Shown: positions 36,866 through 49,091 of the stretch, piece by piece
Layout: every line of letters begins with the position of its first letter
How positions within the stretch are numbered: the stretch's first letter is position 1
Assembly: GCA_949357655.1 (NCBI GenBank)
Contig: CASHTG010000019.1
Span: 1,178,001 to 1,242,000 of the forward strand
DNA length: 64,000 nucleotides
From: Parascedosporium putredinis
Taxonomy: Eukaryota > Ascomycota > Sordariomycetes > Microascales > Microascaceae
Direction of reading: 5' to 3'
Program-made: the position numbers and the translations under genes
Notes under the pieces: model-generated
Told to the model about the DNA's origin: nothing
Database searches by the model: none
The model's input: only the letters and a program-made list of their open reading frames with translations

Positions 36866-39800
36866 ACCAGTCAATACCTACTCGGGTTTCCGCTTCAATA
36901 TCTTGTTGCAGGGAAACCGGTAGCTTGGGGACCTCAGGGAGCCGCAGCCCGCGATTCCCAATCCTCGACCCGTCTTTGACCTTACATCTTCCAAATGCAT
37001 GCAACTTGGCGGCTTCTTTAACACACGGAGCGCGCACCGCACGCATTATCCCGCCCCTCCCGATAACCCTTATAACCTCCTAATCTCGACACAACTCACT
37101 CGATTTGGTGCCACCTAGCATATCATGGTTACGCACTGGGCTTCGTGAACCTGCTTTGTAGCACCCGAATCGTACTCGCATCTACACATGAAGGCGGCGT
37201 TTGGTCTAATCTGCTTAGATTTGACTTCTGTTACATATTTACACCCTTTTCTGTTCGTCTAGGGCTCAAAACCTACCTCCTCCCCTCCCCTCCGCTTCAT
37301 ACTTGTTTTCTTTTCCCACATTTCACCCGCTGGGCTTCAGAAGACGCCGGGATGCCATGAATGAATGGGTTCATGGCAAACCGGCTTATTCTTTTTCTCT
37401 TTGTTGTCTTTTATCGAATTGATCTTTCTCGGACACCGGACAGGGGCTTGGGGAAAAGTTGATGGAAGCGGCGTGCATTTTGTTTCCTTTTTCGGCGTGC
37501 CACGACAACCGGGACGCGGTAGACGGAAACGCTTTGTTTTTCTTCCAAGAGGATACGGCGCAGGAAAGATGTTCAAACAAAATAGCAAGGGCAAAAGTGT
37601 ACAAATAGGGGCTTAGATGGTAGATACACGGCTGGGAAGCATTAAAGCTTTTGATGCCAAATAATACCCAAAAGAAAGTCCGAAATCCGCCCACAATGGG
37701 GAGTGTAGAAGTGTAGTTTTAGGTGCAGAAGCTTCGTCTGGGTGCAATCCAGATGCCTGGCCGTCACAAATGTTGCACCTAAGCTTTGATCAGGCCAAGA
37801 CTACCTCGGTTGATGACATGAATCTACATGTAGCCACAAGAGCGCCGAGTCGAATCCCATCCGGAGTGTCTGTCTGGGTATGAATAGGCGATGGACAAGC
37901 ACAGTCGTTCTATCGATTCGCGCGGGCAGTGTTGTGTGAATCGGGGAAGGGAGGCCGAAGAAGGGACTCGTCGACGTGGAGAACTTGCATCAACGATTCG
38001 ACCTCTGGCCAAATCCAGCGCTGAGCCCGCCGTTGTGCCAGAGCAGCGCGCCCCCACGCGAAGCGGTCTCAATAGCCTCCCCATCTGTCGCCCTCATTCT
38101 TGCTCCTAGAAGTTCCTTCATGGGATTGCTTCGTGGTTCGCATTTCTCTCTTCCACCTCCCGCCCCTCTCCTCTCAATATGTCTTTCTCTCTCTACCTCC
38201 CCATCCTATAGTTACGAGACCTTTAGGCATCCTGGACCGCCACGCATCATCTCCAAGGCACGTGGAAAGGGATATCATTGCGTGGGTCTACGAAATCGGG
38301 GGAACAAAGGTTCGGCCGCCCTTTCCGGGAGAAGAGGGGGTCAACAAGTGGGAGGTGGGAGAGAAGAGAAGAGAAGAGAGACAAAAGGAAACAGACACGC
38401 AAAGTGACAAGAGCGGAGAAGGTTGGATTATGACTTGCTGCCATGTTGCAATGATGCCTTCCCAGTCTCTCCGGGTGCTTGCGAACGTGGACGGGTGACT
38501 GGGGAAAGGGCTCGGAGATGGGAAAAAGGCGCAATGCGACAAGAGGCTCAAAGACACTGGCAAGGGGTGGGTTGGAGTGCCGAAGCCATCCGTTCTCGGT
38601 CCTTCTTCGCGTTCATGAATAGTTTCCATAGATGTAATCTTACCGCCGCTACGACTGCGTGCGTCTGTCGTCAAACCTACGTGCCATTCCCCCATGGCTT
38701 CTATTCCTATATTTCTTCAAAAGGAAAAAGAATTTGCGGCTCGCAGCTACATAGATAGATGGTAGAAGGAGCGAATCGAAACAAAACGAGACTGGGAAAA
38801 GAGGAGCCAGGAAGGGAAACAAGGCAGTGGTGTCAGGTCTTTGGGAGGGTGGGTGGGAGCGTATTCACATGCAACGTTCAAAAGGATACGCCAGAGGTTG
38901 CGACGAGAGATCCTAGTGAAGACCTTCCCAACAGGGAGGGTGAGCAAAACCCCGATACGCAATATTACACCTATAACAGACAGTCCAGGCTGGGGACGTG
39001 ACAAGGGGGAGGGGGACGACGCAAAAAAAATTGGCCGAAAGGGGAGCGTGGGTTTCAATGCGCATAGCATCATAGAGTGTGGGTTACGCAGCCCTCTCTA
39101 AAGCGGTAGTCATCTGCGTGGGAAAGGTTTTGCGCCCTTTATCTGGGGAAAGCAACCCACCAGGAAACCCCAGCTCGACCATGGACGACGTTGCTTTGAT
39201 TCGTAGCCTTCGATCCCCCATTACCCAGTGTCACCGTCACTTAGAGGGTCACGCCCGCGCGGCATTTCGTCCAAGGGAGTGATTGACGCTTTTGACTCGA
39301 ACCCCCGGTCGACGGGCGAATGATGAAGAGCGAACAAGGAGAAAAAGGAACCAAGTTTTACGAGACGCAAAGAACTACAAGAAAGAGGGAAAGGAGAGAA
39401 AGAGGAGAGAGACGCAAGAGGAGAGGGGCCGATGCTCAGAGACAAAAGGACGGCGCGCCGGAGCACAACTGGCATGCCAAAATCGCCGTATTCTCGTGAG
39501 TCGAGCAGAAAGAGGGCAATTCTAATTTCCGCAAGGCCCTTTCGGTACACTAGCGACGATGAGGGGGTTGCGGTCTCACCTTGGCTCTGCATGGGACATA
39601 TTTATAGAAAAGAACAAAAAAAAGCCACTGCTGCAGAGGGTGCGGGAAAATGAACCAAAAGGTCGAGTCGAACGAGCGAGCCAAGCTTCAACGGAAGGAA
39701 GGAGAGTTTCAAGCATCGTGGAAGGCCGGAGCAAGCGCCCCTCCCCTCCCTCCCTTTCCCCTCCATCTTCCAACGGAGGCACGCGTTCGGCCTTGAGCCA

Positions 39801-41867
39801 GAGGTCGTCCGTAGCCGGAGCCGAAAGAAAACTCTTGGCGACTAGGGTGTGTGGGAGCGTGGAAGCCAAGACCGCAAGGAAGAAGCAGTCCGACGGAGGC
39901 GCCAAAGAGCCCATCCTCAATGGAAAGGCGGACTTTGCAACCGGTAAGGCTCCCGAGCCAAGCCGGAGAGATCCAATGTTAAAAATCGAAGTGGGAAGAT
40001 TATATCCTCTCGACATCAGATTTCGCGATGCCTCTGCCCCCTTTTACAACACCACAGGCGCTGACCCACATCAAGTGAGGGCCAGTTCTGACAACCACCA
40101 AACAGAGCAGGATGGGCAAAGCTTGTTTCGAGAATGGGGCTCCGGAGAAGCAACTTTTTTCTTTTTCTTTTGGGCCCGCTGAGACGCAGAAACAGGAAGC
40201 CTTGCTTCAAGGAGGAGAGGTTCTGCATGGGACTTTCAGGTGAAATGCAGATTGGAGTGGATAAGGCGCGGATGGCCAGTCAGTTAGGCAAGGCGCCGAC
40301 CAGATCGCAAAAAGCCCTCGTTTTGGACGGCGTAATACAAGAGGGAAAAAGGGCTAAAGTGCCATACATGCCGAGTTTGGGGGCCGGAAACAAAGCTAGA
40401 GGGGGGACCCATGTCATCAATCGAGGCGAGACGGGGCAAGCAAAGAGGGAAACAAATTTTGAACAAAGGAACCTTGGGTTTTTCGTTTGGGGGCGGGGTG
40501 GGGGAGAATGGTGTGTATATTCATTGAATGGTAATGAAATGAACGAAATTTGGCAGCCTAGTGAGCACTCGAGACAAAGTACCCCGTCAGATGCATTCAA
40601 TCTTTTTGATTTGCATTTTTGTTTCGCTCTTTGGCTGATGTTGGCTTTGGCGGTGCCTGCAACTCGGGTGCAAGAGCAAGGATTTTTGAGAATACACCGA
40701 GAACGCTGATGGTGAGAGAGATGACATACAAACGGCCCTTCCAGTCCGATCACCCCCGCAAACAGACAATATGGATTCGCAGAGAGGGGCCGTCACGCCG
40801 GTCAAGCCAACTGATCAATTTTGATCCTGGTCATTCCGCTGTCATTTCCGCCCTTCCAGATGCAAAAGAACTGAAAATCCCAGCTCTAGACCAAAAACAG
40901 GCGACGGCTCTGCTTGGCGAACTTAGCCCACCCCGGGTGACTCTTGACTAATACCAACCTTTTTGTTTTCTTCGGTTTGGCGGGAAAAATGGCGTGGACC
41001 GATGCCACAGTTCAAACTTGTACTCTCTATACTCCACAGACTGCTTGCCCGTCGCTGTAATCATCCGTGCCCACGCCCACATGGCGGGGCCGTTGCCTCC
41101 CTTAACCCTGCCAGATGCATGCAGGCTCGGCGCATGCTGAGAAAAAAGGGGTGGAAAAGAAGGACAAAAGTAGAAGGGGTTCCTCCTCCCCAAAAGAGCA
41201 GAAGCCAACAGAAGAGGCGGAGGTCGGAGAGGACAAAAGAACAACCCCCACAACCGCCACCCGCACCACCAACAGTATGCCAAGTCAAGTTGTCCGTGGG
41301 ATTGGGACCTCTGAGTGTGACTGAGGATTCGGCCGTGGCGGCCTAGACAAGGGTCGGGCACGGAAAGCGGGCTCGCACAGGACAAAGGACGTGTGGGAAG
41401 CTGAATGAATCAACAGACTTCCCTGCATCCTGACGCGAGATATCCGAGCATGGGCCTGTCATTTCTAGCCCATGGCCGTAAGGCTCGTCATGTCTTGGCT
41501 TTGACTACCGACAAGTGAGAGAGTTCCATTGACTCCCAAGGCTTTCGCGGGGGCCAGGGTAATATCACGGGTGGAATCGCAAGGCCTTAGCAGTCACCGT
41601 GATAGAATAATCAGCATTGTTCCCGTGGGAAATCTGGCTCAAGAACCCATTCTTGCTGCCTCTTCGAATTGACTACCGGGCTTTTGCTTTTGGAGGCTTC
41701 TCCCCGCTCAATCATCGACTCGTCCTGAAGAGCAGTTTCTACTTGCCGGGGCACCGGGCACAGCACCAGTGTTAGCCAGGCGAGGACAAGGTGCATCAGT
41801 GCGGCTCGGTTCATGCCTTATTCATCATGCCCTTTGAGCAATACCAGCAGGCACCCATTCCATCTAC

Positions 41868-41881
41868 GGATCAATTGATCC
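41868..41881. repeat. Perfect 14-bp palindrome
   Basis: GGATCAATTGATCC is a perfect inverted repeat. Its 10-bp core ATCAATTGAT also occurs exactly at 15851, 44013 and 63557. Confidence 0.9.
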
Positions 41882-44024
41882 CAATGGCTTCGTAATATTA
41901 CTAGGAAGACAAGCGCGGGGAAAAAGGGCGGTGGAAAAGGTGACGGGCAGAGGTGTTCCGGCACAGACCATGAGCAGTAGTGTCGGGAAGAGGAGAGGTT
42001 GAGGCCACGCCACGCCACGCCATGCTTCGGTCGGGCCAACTATTCGTGTATGTGATCCATTGTCGAGCTTGACTTCCTCCACTCCGACCTTGATCTTTGC
42101 CCAGTCCCGTGGTAAGCCCCGCCATAGAATTTCGGGCTTCGTCCGAAGCAGGAAGGCCTGACCGAACTCGGCCGCCGTCAGAGAGGGGGCCCGCTATTAC
42201 TTTTTTCTCATCTCGAAAATCCCGAGTCGGAGATGGTTTCTGCATGTTCGCGCTGCTGGCCTGAAATCGCTCTCACATGAAACGCTAGGATTCGGGTGGA
42301 TGCGGTCGTATACGATGCCCTCCTCGATCGGAACAAATGATTAGAGCAAGGCCTCTCCCGCCAACTCTAAACCAGGGTCGTGTTGCCAAGCGATGAGTTC
42401 CAAAATAAAACACGTGGGGATAGGATCAAAGGCCAAGACTCTTTTTTCTTTCGTTCCTTTTTCTTTTTCGTCGCTGCCAAATCAGATTCTCGAATCGCTA
42501 CCTTGAAGGAAACAGGAGGCGACTTCCATCAAGTCCCTTGGTTCCTCGACAAGGGGTGGAGGCTCTCCGTGCCCCCAAAATTGGTGATTGATTAATCGAG
42601 GGGGGTCCCTAAGAGGAAACATCCCCCATCAATGGATACAATTGATCCATCAATGCTAGGTTCTAAGGGAGAGGTACTTGGGTGCTATGAGTGGAAATCG
42701 TATCACCCATACCCCGAGTACAAGTCTTGATCATTTGCAAACCCTCGTCGGAGGAGCAAAAAGCAACATACGGACAAAACCTGCCTGGTGCAGTGCGGCC
42801 AAGTGCGATGGAGGGCGGCAGGAAGGAATGAAATGGGATTTCTGCGGCCTGCGTGCGCAAAAGTACCATCAGAGTTGGCCATTAAATGAATGAAATTCAA
42901 TCCTCGTGCCGCAACATCCGGGGAAGGGCCAATCAAAGCAGCCGCTTGGTCAGAAAGCCCGCCTGCCAGCAGGGAGGATTCCCCAGTAATACGTGACCTG
43001 TATCTAAATCTGGATATATGGAAGGGGAAAATAGTGGGGATGATCGGTGGGTTAGTTCAGCCGGCAAAGGAACTTTTGAAAGCTCATACACTCGTCGCCT
43101 ATCGCACGTCACGCAGGTACTGCACCCGAAAAGGCACGACATTGGAGCCATTTGAGGGCTCAGGAACCCGCCGTATTACGATAGTGGTACCTTTGTTGAA
43201 CGGAATCGCGGCGAACTCCCTCAATCCCTCTCTCGCTCACACATCCACACACGCACACGGACACGCACAAACATGGATAGGAAGACCACGAAGAAAGGGG
43301 AAGGCACATTAAACCAGCTTCCTTCCCCAAAACGTTTGAGAATCAGGACGCACTTGCCCGAGGCGTGCGAAGACCGTAAGACTAGCAATCGCGTGCCGAA
43401 AGCCGTTCGGTCTGGCGCAAAAGCTTCGTCTTCTCTGTCAATCTTGCGAAGCGCAGGCAGGGTATTATTATGAGGGTGATGGGCCAGATTTTCCAAAGGG
43501 CCCTTCGTCGTCAGCACGCCAGTGGCTCGGAGAAACCGGTTGGCGCGACCGTTTTGTACCAGCGCTGGGTTTCTTAGATCGCACTTGTCCCCAGATCAAG
43601 CCTTTTTCGTGCATCACAACGGGGGGCGATGCGTAACGGGGTTCCTCGGGCCTCAACACCTCATGGGGTTAAGAATGGATGGGCGAGAGAATAAATCGAA
43701 TGTCACTCGGAGTACAGAGGTGGTACCCATTCCCGTTTTGGCTACCATATTCCGGGAGCAACCTCCCATGAGAAATTCCGCTCGAGTACAACGCGGAGGT
43801 GGATCGGTACTTTGTTCCCCTTCCGTCCAGCAAAAATTTGACGGACCAGACCAACGAAGCAACACCCCCGGGCCCCGTTCTGGGAATGGGTTGACCCCTC
43901 AAAAGACCTTTTGCCCCTGCCACACGAATTACTCAATGGCAGCATGGCTAGGTTTGGTAGGCTCCGTTTGCTCCCATCGCTGCTGCCTTTTGGGGGCTTA
44001 TACATCCAATGGATCAATTGATGT

Positions 44025-44061
44025 ACCGTACGACCGTACGACCGTACTACCGTACTACCGT
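44025..44061. repeat. 8-bp tandem repeat ACCGTACG/T
   Basis: Two copies of ACCGTACG, then two of ACCGTACT and a partial ACCGT. The array starts 2 bp after an ATCAATTGAT palindrome. Confidence 0.92.
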
Positions 44062-46058
44062 CCATCCCCCTCGTCCCTCTCCCCTTCCTTCCCCCATTAT
44101 TTGCCCCATTTTCCGAACTTTGTGTCTGTCTCTGTGCGACGGAAGGAAGCAGGCAAGGTACAACCCCTTCTGGCACGCCGTGGATGCACCTTGCACCTCC
44201 CTAACCTGGAATGATGAGGGTCCTTCTGCAAACCCCAATGCCCGTCAATGCTCCACCACTGTTGTACTTGCACTCATCTCGGGTTCACTCCGCCCACACC
44301 CTCCTGCTCGCGCCTCTGTGCAAAGGGACATTGAGCAGATATGTGCTAATACTATCTTTGCGGGAGCGGGTGGCGGTCATCGAATGAGAAAAGTTCCACT
44401 AGCTGCTGTGCCTTTCCCCATCCCACGCCCCCCTCTCTAACCTACTCGGATCATTGATGTCAGTCTGGCTTTTTGTGTTCAATCCGTCCAACTTCGTAGC
44501 GAACGTCAACGCAATCTCGACTTTCTGTTCGCATCAATCGCTCATTAACGGGTGGCTTTTTTCCCCTCTTTGTCTCCGTCTCCAGTTGGAATCCGACCTG
44601 GGTCGACGATCATTCGCGCGTCCTCTCACTCAAGAATCCCGCCACTTATCCCCTGTGGGAAAGAGACAGAGACGGACAAGCTTCGAGCTGGATCAATATA
44701 TCACCACCACCGTTTTGGCGGCATCGGGGTCCCTGTTCTTTCGCAGTGCTTTTGTCGCCCGTTCCGAAGAGGCGTGTACGCTGCACGCGCACATGAACCG
44801 CTTTCTTCACTGTTTATTAAGCATCCCGGCTTTTTTACCCGCGCGCGGCGACAAAGTAGCTGCCTCGTCCACAAAGACGTCCTTTTTCCAAAGTCCCTAG
44901 GCCCAAGAAAGCATGAACGCTAAATGGCCACCCGTCGGACCTTGACTGCTTGTCCCAGCCCTCGCACTCCATAACGGCTTGTATCTTTCGCCTTTGTCTT
45001 GCGTTTTCGGTGCAGCCAGCGCAGGCGTAGCAGGCCCAGCGTCGCCACTTCCGAAACCTCAGATCTTAAGATCCAAACTGTCACCGGCCTGTCTCTTGTC
45101 CCTTGTCACCCACTCTCCTCCCTCCCTCGCCCTCTTGCGTCGTCTCTGGTCTTCTTTTCTCGACGCCTTACTGCCCCGTAGCTTGTGGGGTCCCCGTTTC
45201 CCAATCAAGCCTGCCCCAGCGCTCATCTTGCGCACATCCTGGTCGCCATATTGCCCGAGCTCCGCTGCGAGTGCGAGTCCACACACATCGAAGGACCAAC
45301 TGAAACTAGGACCCGTTGTATTGGCACCTGCGACTCCATCCTCCGGACCACTCTAGCCCTCGATTCTTCTTCCCGTCATCTTCGGGGTCTTTTTTTCCTT
45401 TTTTTTTCCTTTTCCTTTTTTAGAGGCCCTTCTCACTCTTTCGGCACCATCCACTTCATCTACGAGTAATAGGCGCTGGATCTTTTGTGGTCTTCACTAT
45501 CCTCACCTCACCCCTTCTGGCCTTTCGCAAACAGAGGTACCGGCTGCGACCACGGAATACGGCACGCCCATGGTCACGGTCGATCTCGGATGATCTTCAT
45601 CTGTATTATTGATCAAGCTTTTTCTTGCCTTTCTTTGCTTCCACACCCCTTACCCACTTGCCCCTTCTCCAGCGGGTCCTTCCCCATCCAACTTTCTTCG
45701 GCCACTTGTGTCTCTTTCTTTCTCTTTCATCATCCTCCTCCTCCACCTGCCTGTGATTTACATACTTTTTTGTTCCACCACGCCGATACACGCCCCCTTC
45801 CCCTTGCTGTCCCTCTCGGCTACCCGGCCGTCGTCCGAGGGCGTGCCAGATCGATCACTCAGAAAAAGTACCTCCAACATGAACAACCCGGACGGGTCGG
45901 TATAGTACCCGGTCCAACGTGGTTTTGTGGAACACTAAGGAGGATCTGAAGGTGCCGCTAGAAGGTAGCCGCATCATCGGAACCGAGAAGCTGACGCGCG
46001 GAGGAGTGTTCGGTGGGCCCGGGACTGGGCCTCGGGCATATATACATCCACGGTCCCC

Positions 46059-47464
46059 ATGGAGCAGAGAACCTCTTTCCCCGACGATGTGTCATACACT
46101 AGCCCTGCCGGTGCGCCGCCGAGACGGCGGCGACTCTCCATGGACGAAGACATACACTATCATCATGTCGTCACCTCAGCACCTCGGCGACCTTCTCAGC
46201 ATCTAACCTATGATCCTCAGACGGGCGACCTTCAACCACCGCCGCTGCAGATGGAGGATTCAAATGTTGTCGAAGAAGGGCCCGAGGTGCTGCCAAAGTA
46301 CTGGTGCTCAGTCTACTGTGAGGGCGTTTTTACTAAGAAGATGGAGATCGAAAACACCACCAAGAGGGCTGAGGACCGTCGCTGGCACTCTGTCTACGCC
46401 GTTCTCCAGGGCACCGCCCTCAACATCTACGAGATTAAGAAGGATTGGGGATTGGGAAGAGGTAAAGGAGGCCCCACGATATCACCGGATAATCCACCAT
46501 GGGTCCGGAGGGGTAAGCTGGAGAGGAGCTACAGCCTGCAGTACGCGGATGTTGGAATTGCCCTCGACTACCAAAAGTAAGAACCCTTGTTTTTCATCTT
46601 CTCTCCCATCTCCCTGCTCGTGTCAACCTTGGTTGCATTTATGTTTGGGTGGCTTATGTGGTCGAATTGGCGACCCCAGTGCTCTCCCCAACCTCGGCTC
46701 CACCCTGACGAACCCCTTGAACGCATTTGACTAACAAATGGTGTAGGAGACGTCACGTTATCCGAGTGCGGGCTGAAGCGGATCAGTTTCTGTTGTCCTG
46801 CGTCGAGCTGAGTACATTTCTGAAGTGGCTGGAGTCGCTATTTGCCGCCATCGATGTCGCTGCGCCCCTAGATGAACGAGATTTCCCCGAGACCAGAGCA
46901 TTCCCCGTATTCAGAGGATACGATGGATTCGCGGCGAGTCACCGAGCCGTGCTTCTTCAATCGCGGAAAGCGCCGCCGATGCTGCCGATCGTCCTTTCTC
47001 GGCCTCCCGGAAGATGAGGTGGATGAGGAGGTTGGCGAAGAGGCGGATGAGCTAAATGATGGTGATGCGTTTGATATTGACCAGGGGAAGCTACTTTTGA
47101 AGAGGGCCGAGGACAGTCGGCACGACCAGTCATGCACAGCTTTCATGCCGGTCCAGGCCGGCCGGATCCTTTCAGTCGGCTCTCCATCACGTCGTATCCC
47201 AATGAGGCCATCGACGACCTCTCCGGAAAATGGGCACCGGCTCATTACTGGGGCCCGCAGCATGACATGCGCTACGCCAAGCTATGCTATTCGGTGCTGT
47301 TATTCCGCAGCCCTCGAAAGTCCAACTACATCGTCAGCAAGGGAAAGAAGTGGTTCGTGGACTGGATGACGGGGCGCATGGTCCGGGTCTTGCCTCCAGA
47401 ATACGGGGAGATCGACTTGTACGATGCCTGGCACATAGTGCACGCCGGAAACCAGCGTCTATAG
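46059..47464 (+). CDS. PH-domain protein, uncharacterised
   Basis: Probable membrane or phosphoinositide-associated protein. Two exons, 46059-46576 and 46747-47464, with a GTAAGA donor, a CTAAC branch site and a GTGTAG acceptor. After a basic N-terminus (GAPPRRRRLSMDED), the pleckstrin-homology domain covers about residues 75-225. It opens PKYWCSVYCEGVFTKKMEIE, continues WHSVYAVLQGTALNIYEIKK, and its last helix is LLSCVELSTFLKWLESLFAA, so the intron falls inside the domain. The rest includes an acidic stretch (EDEVDEEVGEEADELND) and a Trp/Tyr-rich C-terminus (GKWAPAHYWGPQHDMRYAKL, KKWFVDWMTGRMVRVLPPEY). Bases are missing near 46885-46889 (C run), 47006-47011 and 47127-47143; restoring three gives 1239 nt (412 aa). 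The start may lie in an upstream exon: an ATG at 45879 is followed by a GTATAG donor-like site. Confidence 0.8.
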
Positions 47465-49091
47465 CGACTTTCCGGTTCGTCACACATGGGTTCGCAGCTC
47501 CAGCATGGTCTCTCCATCTCCCATCATTCTCTTCACCGTCATCATCATCCTTAGTATTGGCATCAGCATCAGCATTGGCATCGGCATTGGTATCGGCATC
47601 GGCATCAGCATCAGCGTCATTTCCTGTCTTGCATCGGGCAGGCTCACATTTCTTTCTTCTCCTTCACCTTCTCAATCTCATATTCTCTCTCCGTTGCCCG
47701 AATATTTCGGGAAATGGTTTACATATAGTAGGCAACACCTGAAGCAAGTGTTGGCCGGTCTCCTCCCTCTCTAGAGGTTTTTTGTTTTTGTTTTTAAAAA
47801 CTTGAGCATTCAGCTCCTTGACTCGTAGCATTTGTGCAACCTGCAAAGGCTGCATTCGCTGTGGGTGTTGGACAGGTCTACCTTGGTACATGGAAACTTG
47901 ATCACGATAAATGCGGAGTTGGCGGCGTCGTTGTTTGTTTTCTCATTTGTTACTTGTGTCTACTCAGAACAATTACTCGCTGTTTCTAGGAGTGCTCGTC
48001 CTTGGAGCGGAATGATACCTGTTGGATGGCGATTTTGTACATACAGGACCTAACGGATGCCCCTGAGCTTTTGGATCTCAGGAGCTAACGAGGAGCCTTG
48101 GAATCAATAGATCTCTTGATTCAATGGATGATTGTATAGATCCACTGTTCCTTGCCCACAATTCTTTTTACTCAAATTGTGCACCGGGGCCAGAGGTATC
48201 AGGGGCAAGGGACGATGCGATGCTTGGTCATTTCAGTTTCCTGCCTCAGCAACCATCTCACCACTTGGATCTTTTGTTTGTATGTTAGAAAAAATAAAGC
48301 CCCGGCATATAAATGATACCACATTCCGAAAATATTTCAAAGGGATGCCACCGAACGCCGTGCATTGCATCGTAATTCATCAAGTCCTAGACCCGGGACG
48401 GCGACGGGGAGTCCATGGCCTCCGGTCTGCACGCCCCACACGCCCTGAGTATGCCTACATTGTATGGATCCATATATAGTATGTTTTACGCCTGCTGTCC
48501 GACACGATGCAAAAGTACCGTGCCATCCGGCGTCCATGAGCGGCTCCCATCGGCCCGCCTCGAATATCTCCCATGTCGTAAAAAGAGCTGAGGAGAAGGA
48601 TGGGGCAAGGCGGAGATGCCAAGATGAGAGGAAAAAGAAAAGAAATTGTAAAGAAGAAAAAAAAAAAGAACCAAAGCCAAGGAAAGAGCGAATAGGACCA
48701 AATCCTGCTTGCTTCTACATGGCCTTCCAAAACGGGTATCCAAAGCCTAACAAAAAGGCCGACAACGACGGGGCTTGAGAACAGGGGATTGAGGACCAGT
48801 GGGTACGAGAAAAGACATGAGCCCACCAAACGTGGACGACGAGGCGAACACGTGCGCGCCCTCGCACGGGAGGCCAAGGCCACATTCTCCAAGGAAAGAA
48901 GAAAAAAAGAACAAAAGGGCCAAGGACAGGAGCGTAGACTAAAGAAAGAACGCTTGTCCCACCACAAAAGAACCTTGCTTGCATAGGTCCCTCGCTTGCT
49001 TTCGCCGAGATTGTTCTTCTTCTTCTTCTTCTTCTTCTTCTTCATCATCATTTTTTTGGTGGTTTCCTTCCCGCCAATCTTTTTCTTCCTC
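47465..49091. other. Convergent intergenic region, PH gene / NNF1
   Basis: Should hold the 3' UTRs of both convergent genes. It contains a 6-bp CATCGG/CATCAG-type repeat (47556-47618) just after the PH-gene stop, a purine-rich block (48600-48680), and CTT repeats at 49013-49042 immediately beyond the NNF1 stop. No gene is recognised. Confidence 0.5.
47556..47618. repeat. Degenerate 6-bp repeat (GCATCG/GCATCA/GCATTG)
   Basis: About ten variant hexamer units in the presumed 3' UTR of the PH-domain gene. They create a false Ile/Ser/Gly-rich ORF. Confidence 0.8.

Larger units (their letters stand above)
36866..46058. other. 9.2-kb gene-poor region
   Basis: After the 3' UTR of the NXT3-like gene no ORF shows a domain, and none pairs with credible splice sites. 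The longest frames (39559-40182 + and 39576-40016 -) overlap on opposite strands and look like chance. The DNA is of ordinary composition with purine-rich patches (38340-38400, 39330-39430). It carries ATCAATTGAT palindromes at 41870-41879 and 44013-44022, and an 8-bp tandem repeat at 44025-44061. From about 45100 to 45830 the plus strand is strongly CT-rich, which fits the promoter and leader of the PH-domain gene. Non-coding transcripts cannot be excluded. Confidence 0.5.

Noticed and set aside
39559..40182. 207-aa plus-strand ORF in the desert
   Set aside because: Overlapped by an opposite ORF of similar length, no domain, no splice signals, low-complexity Lys/Ser/Pro composition.
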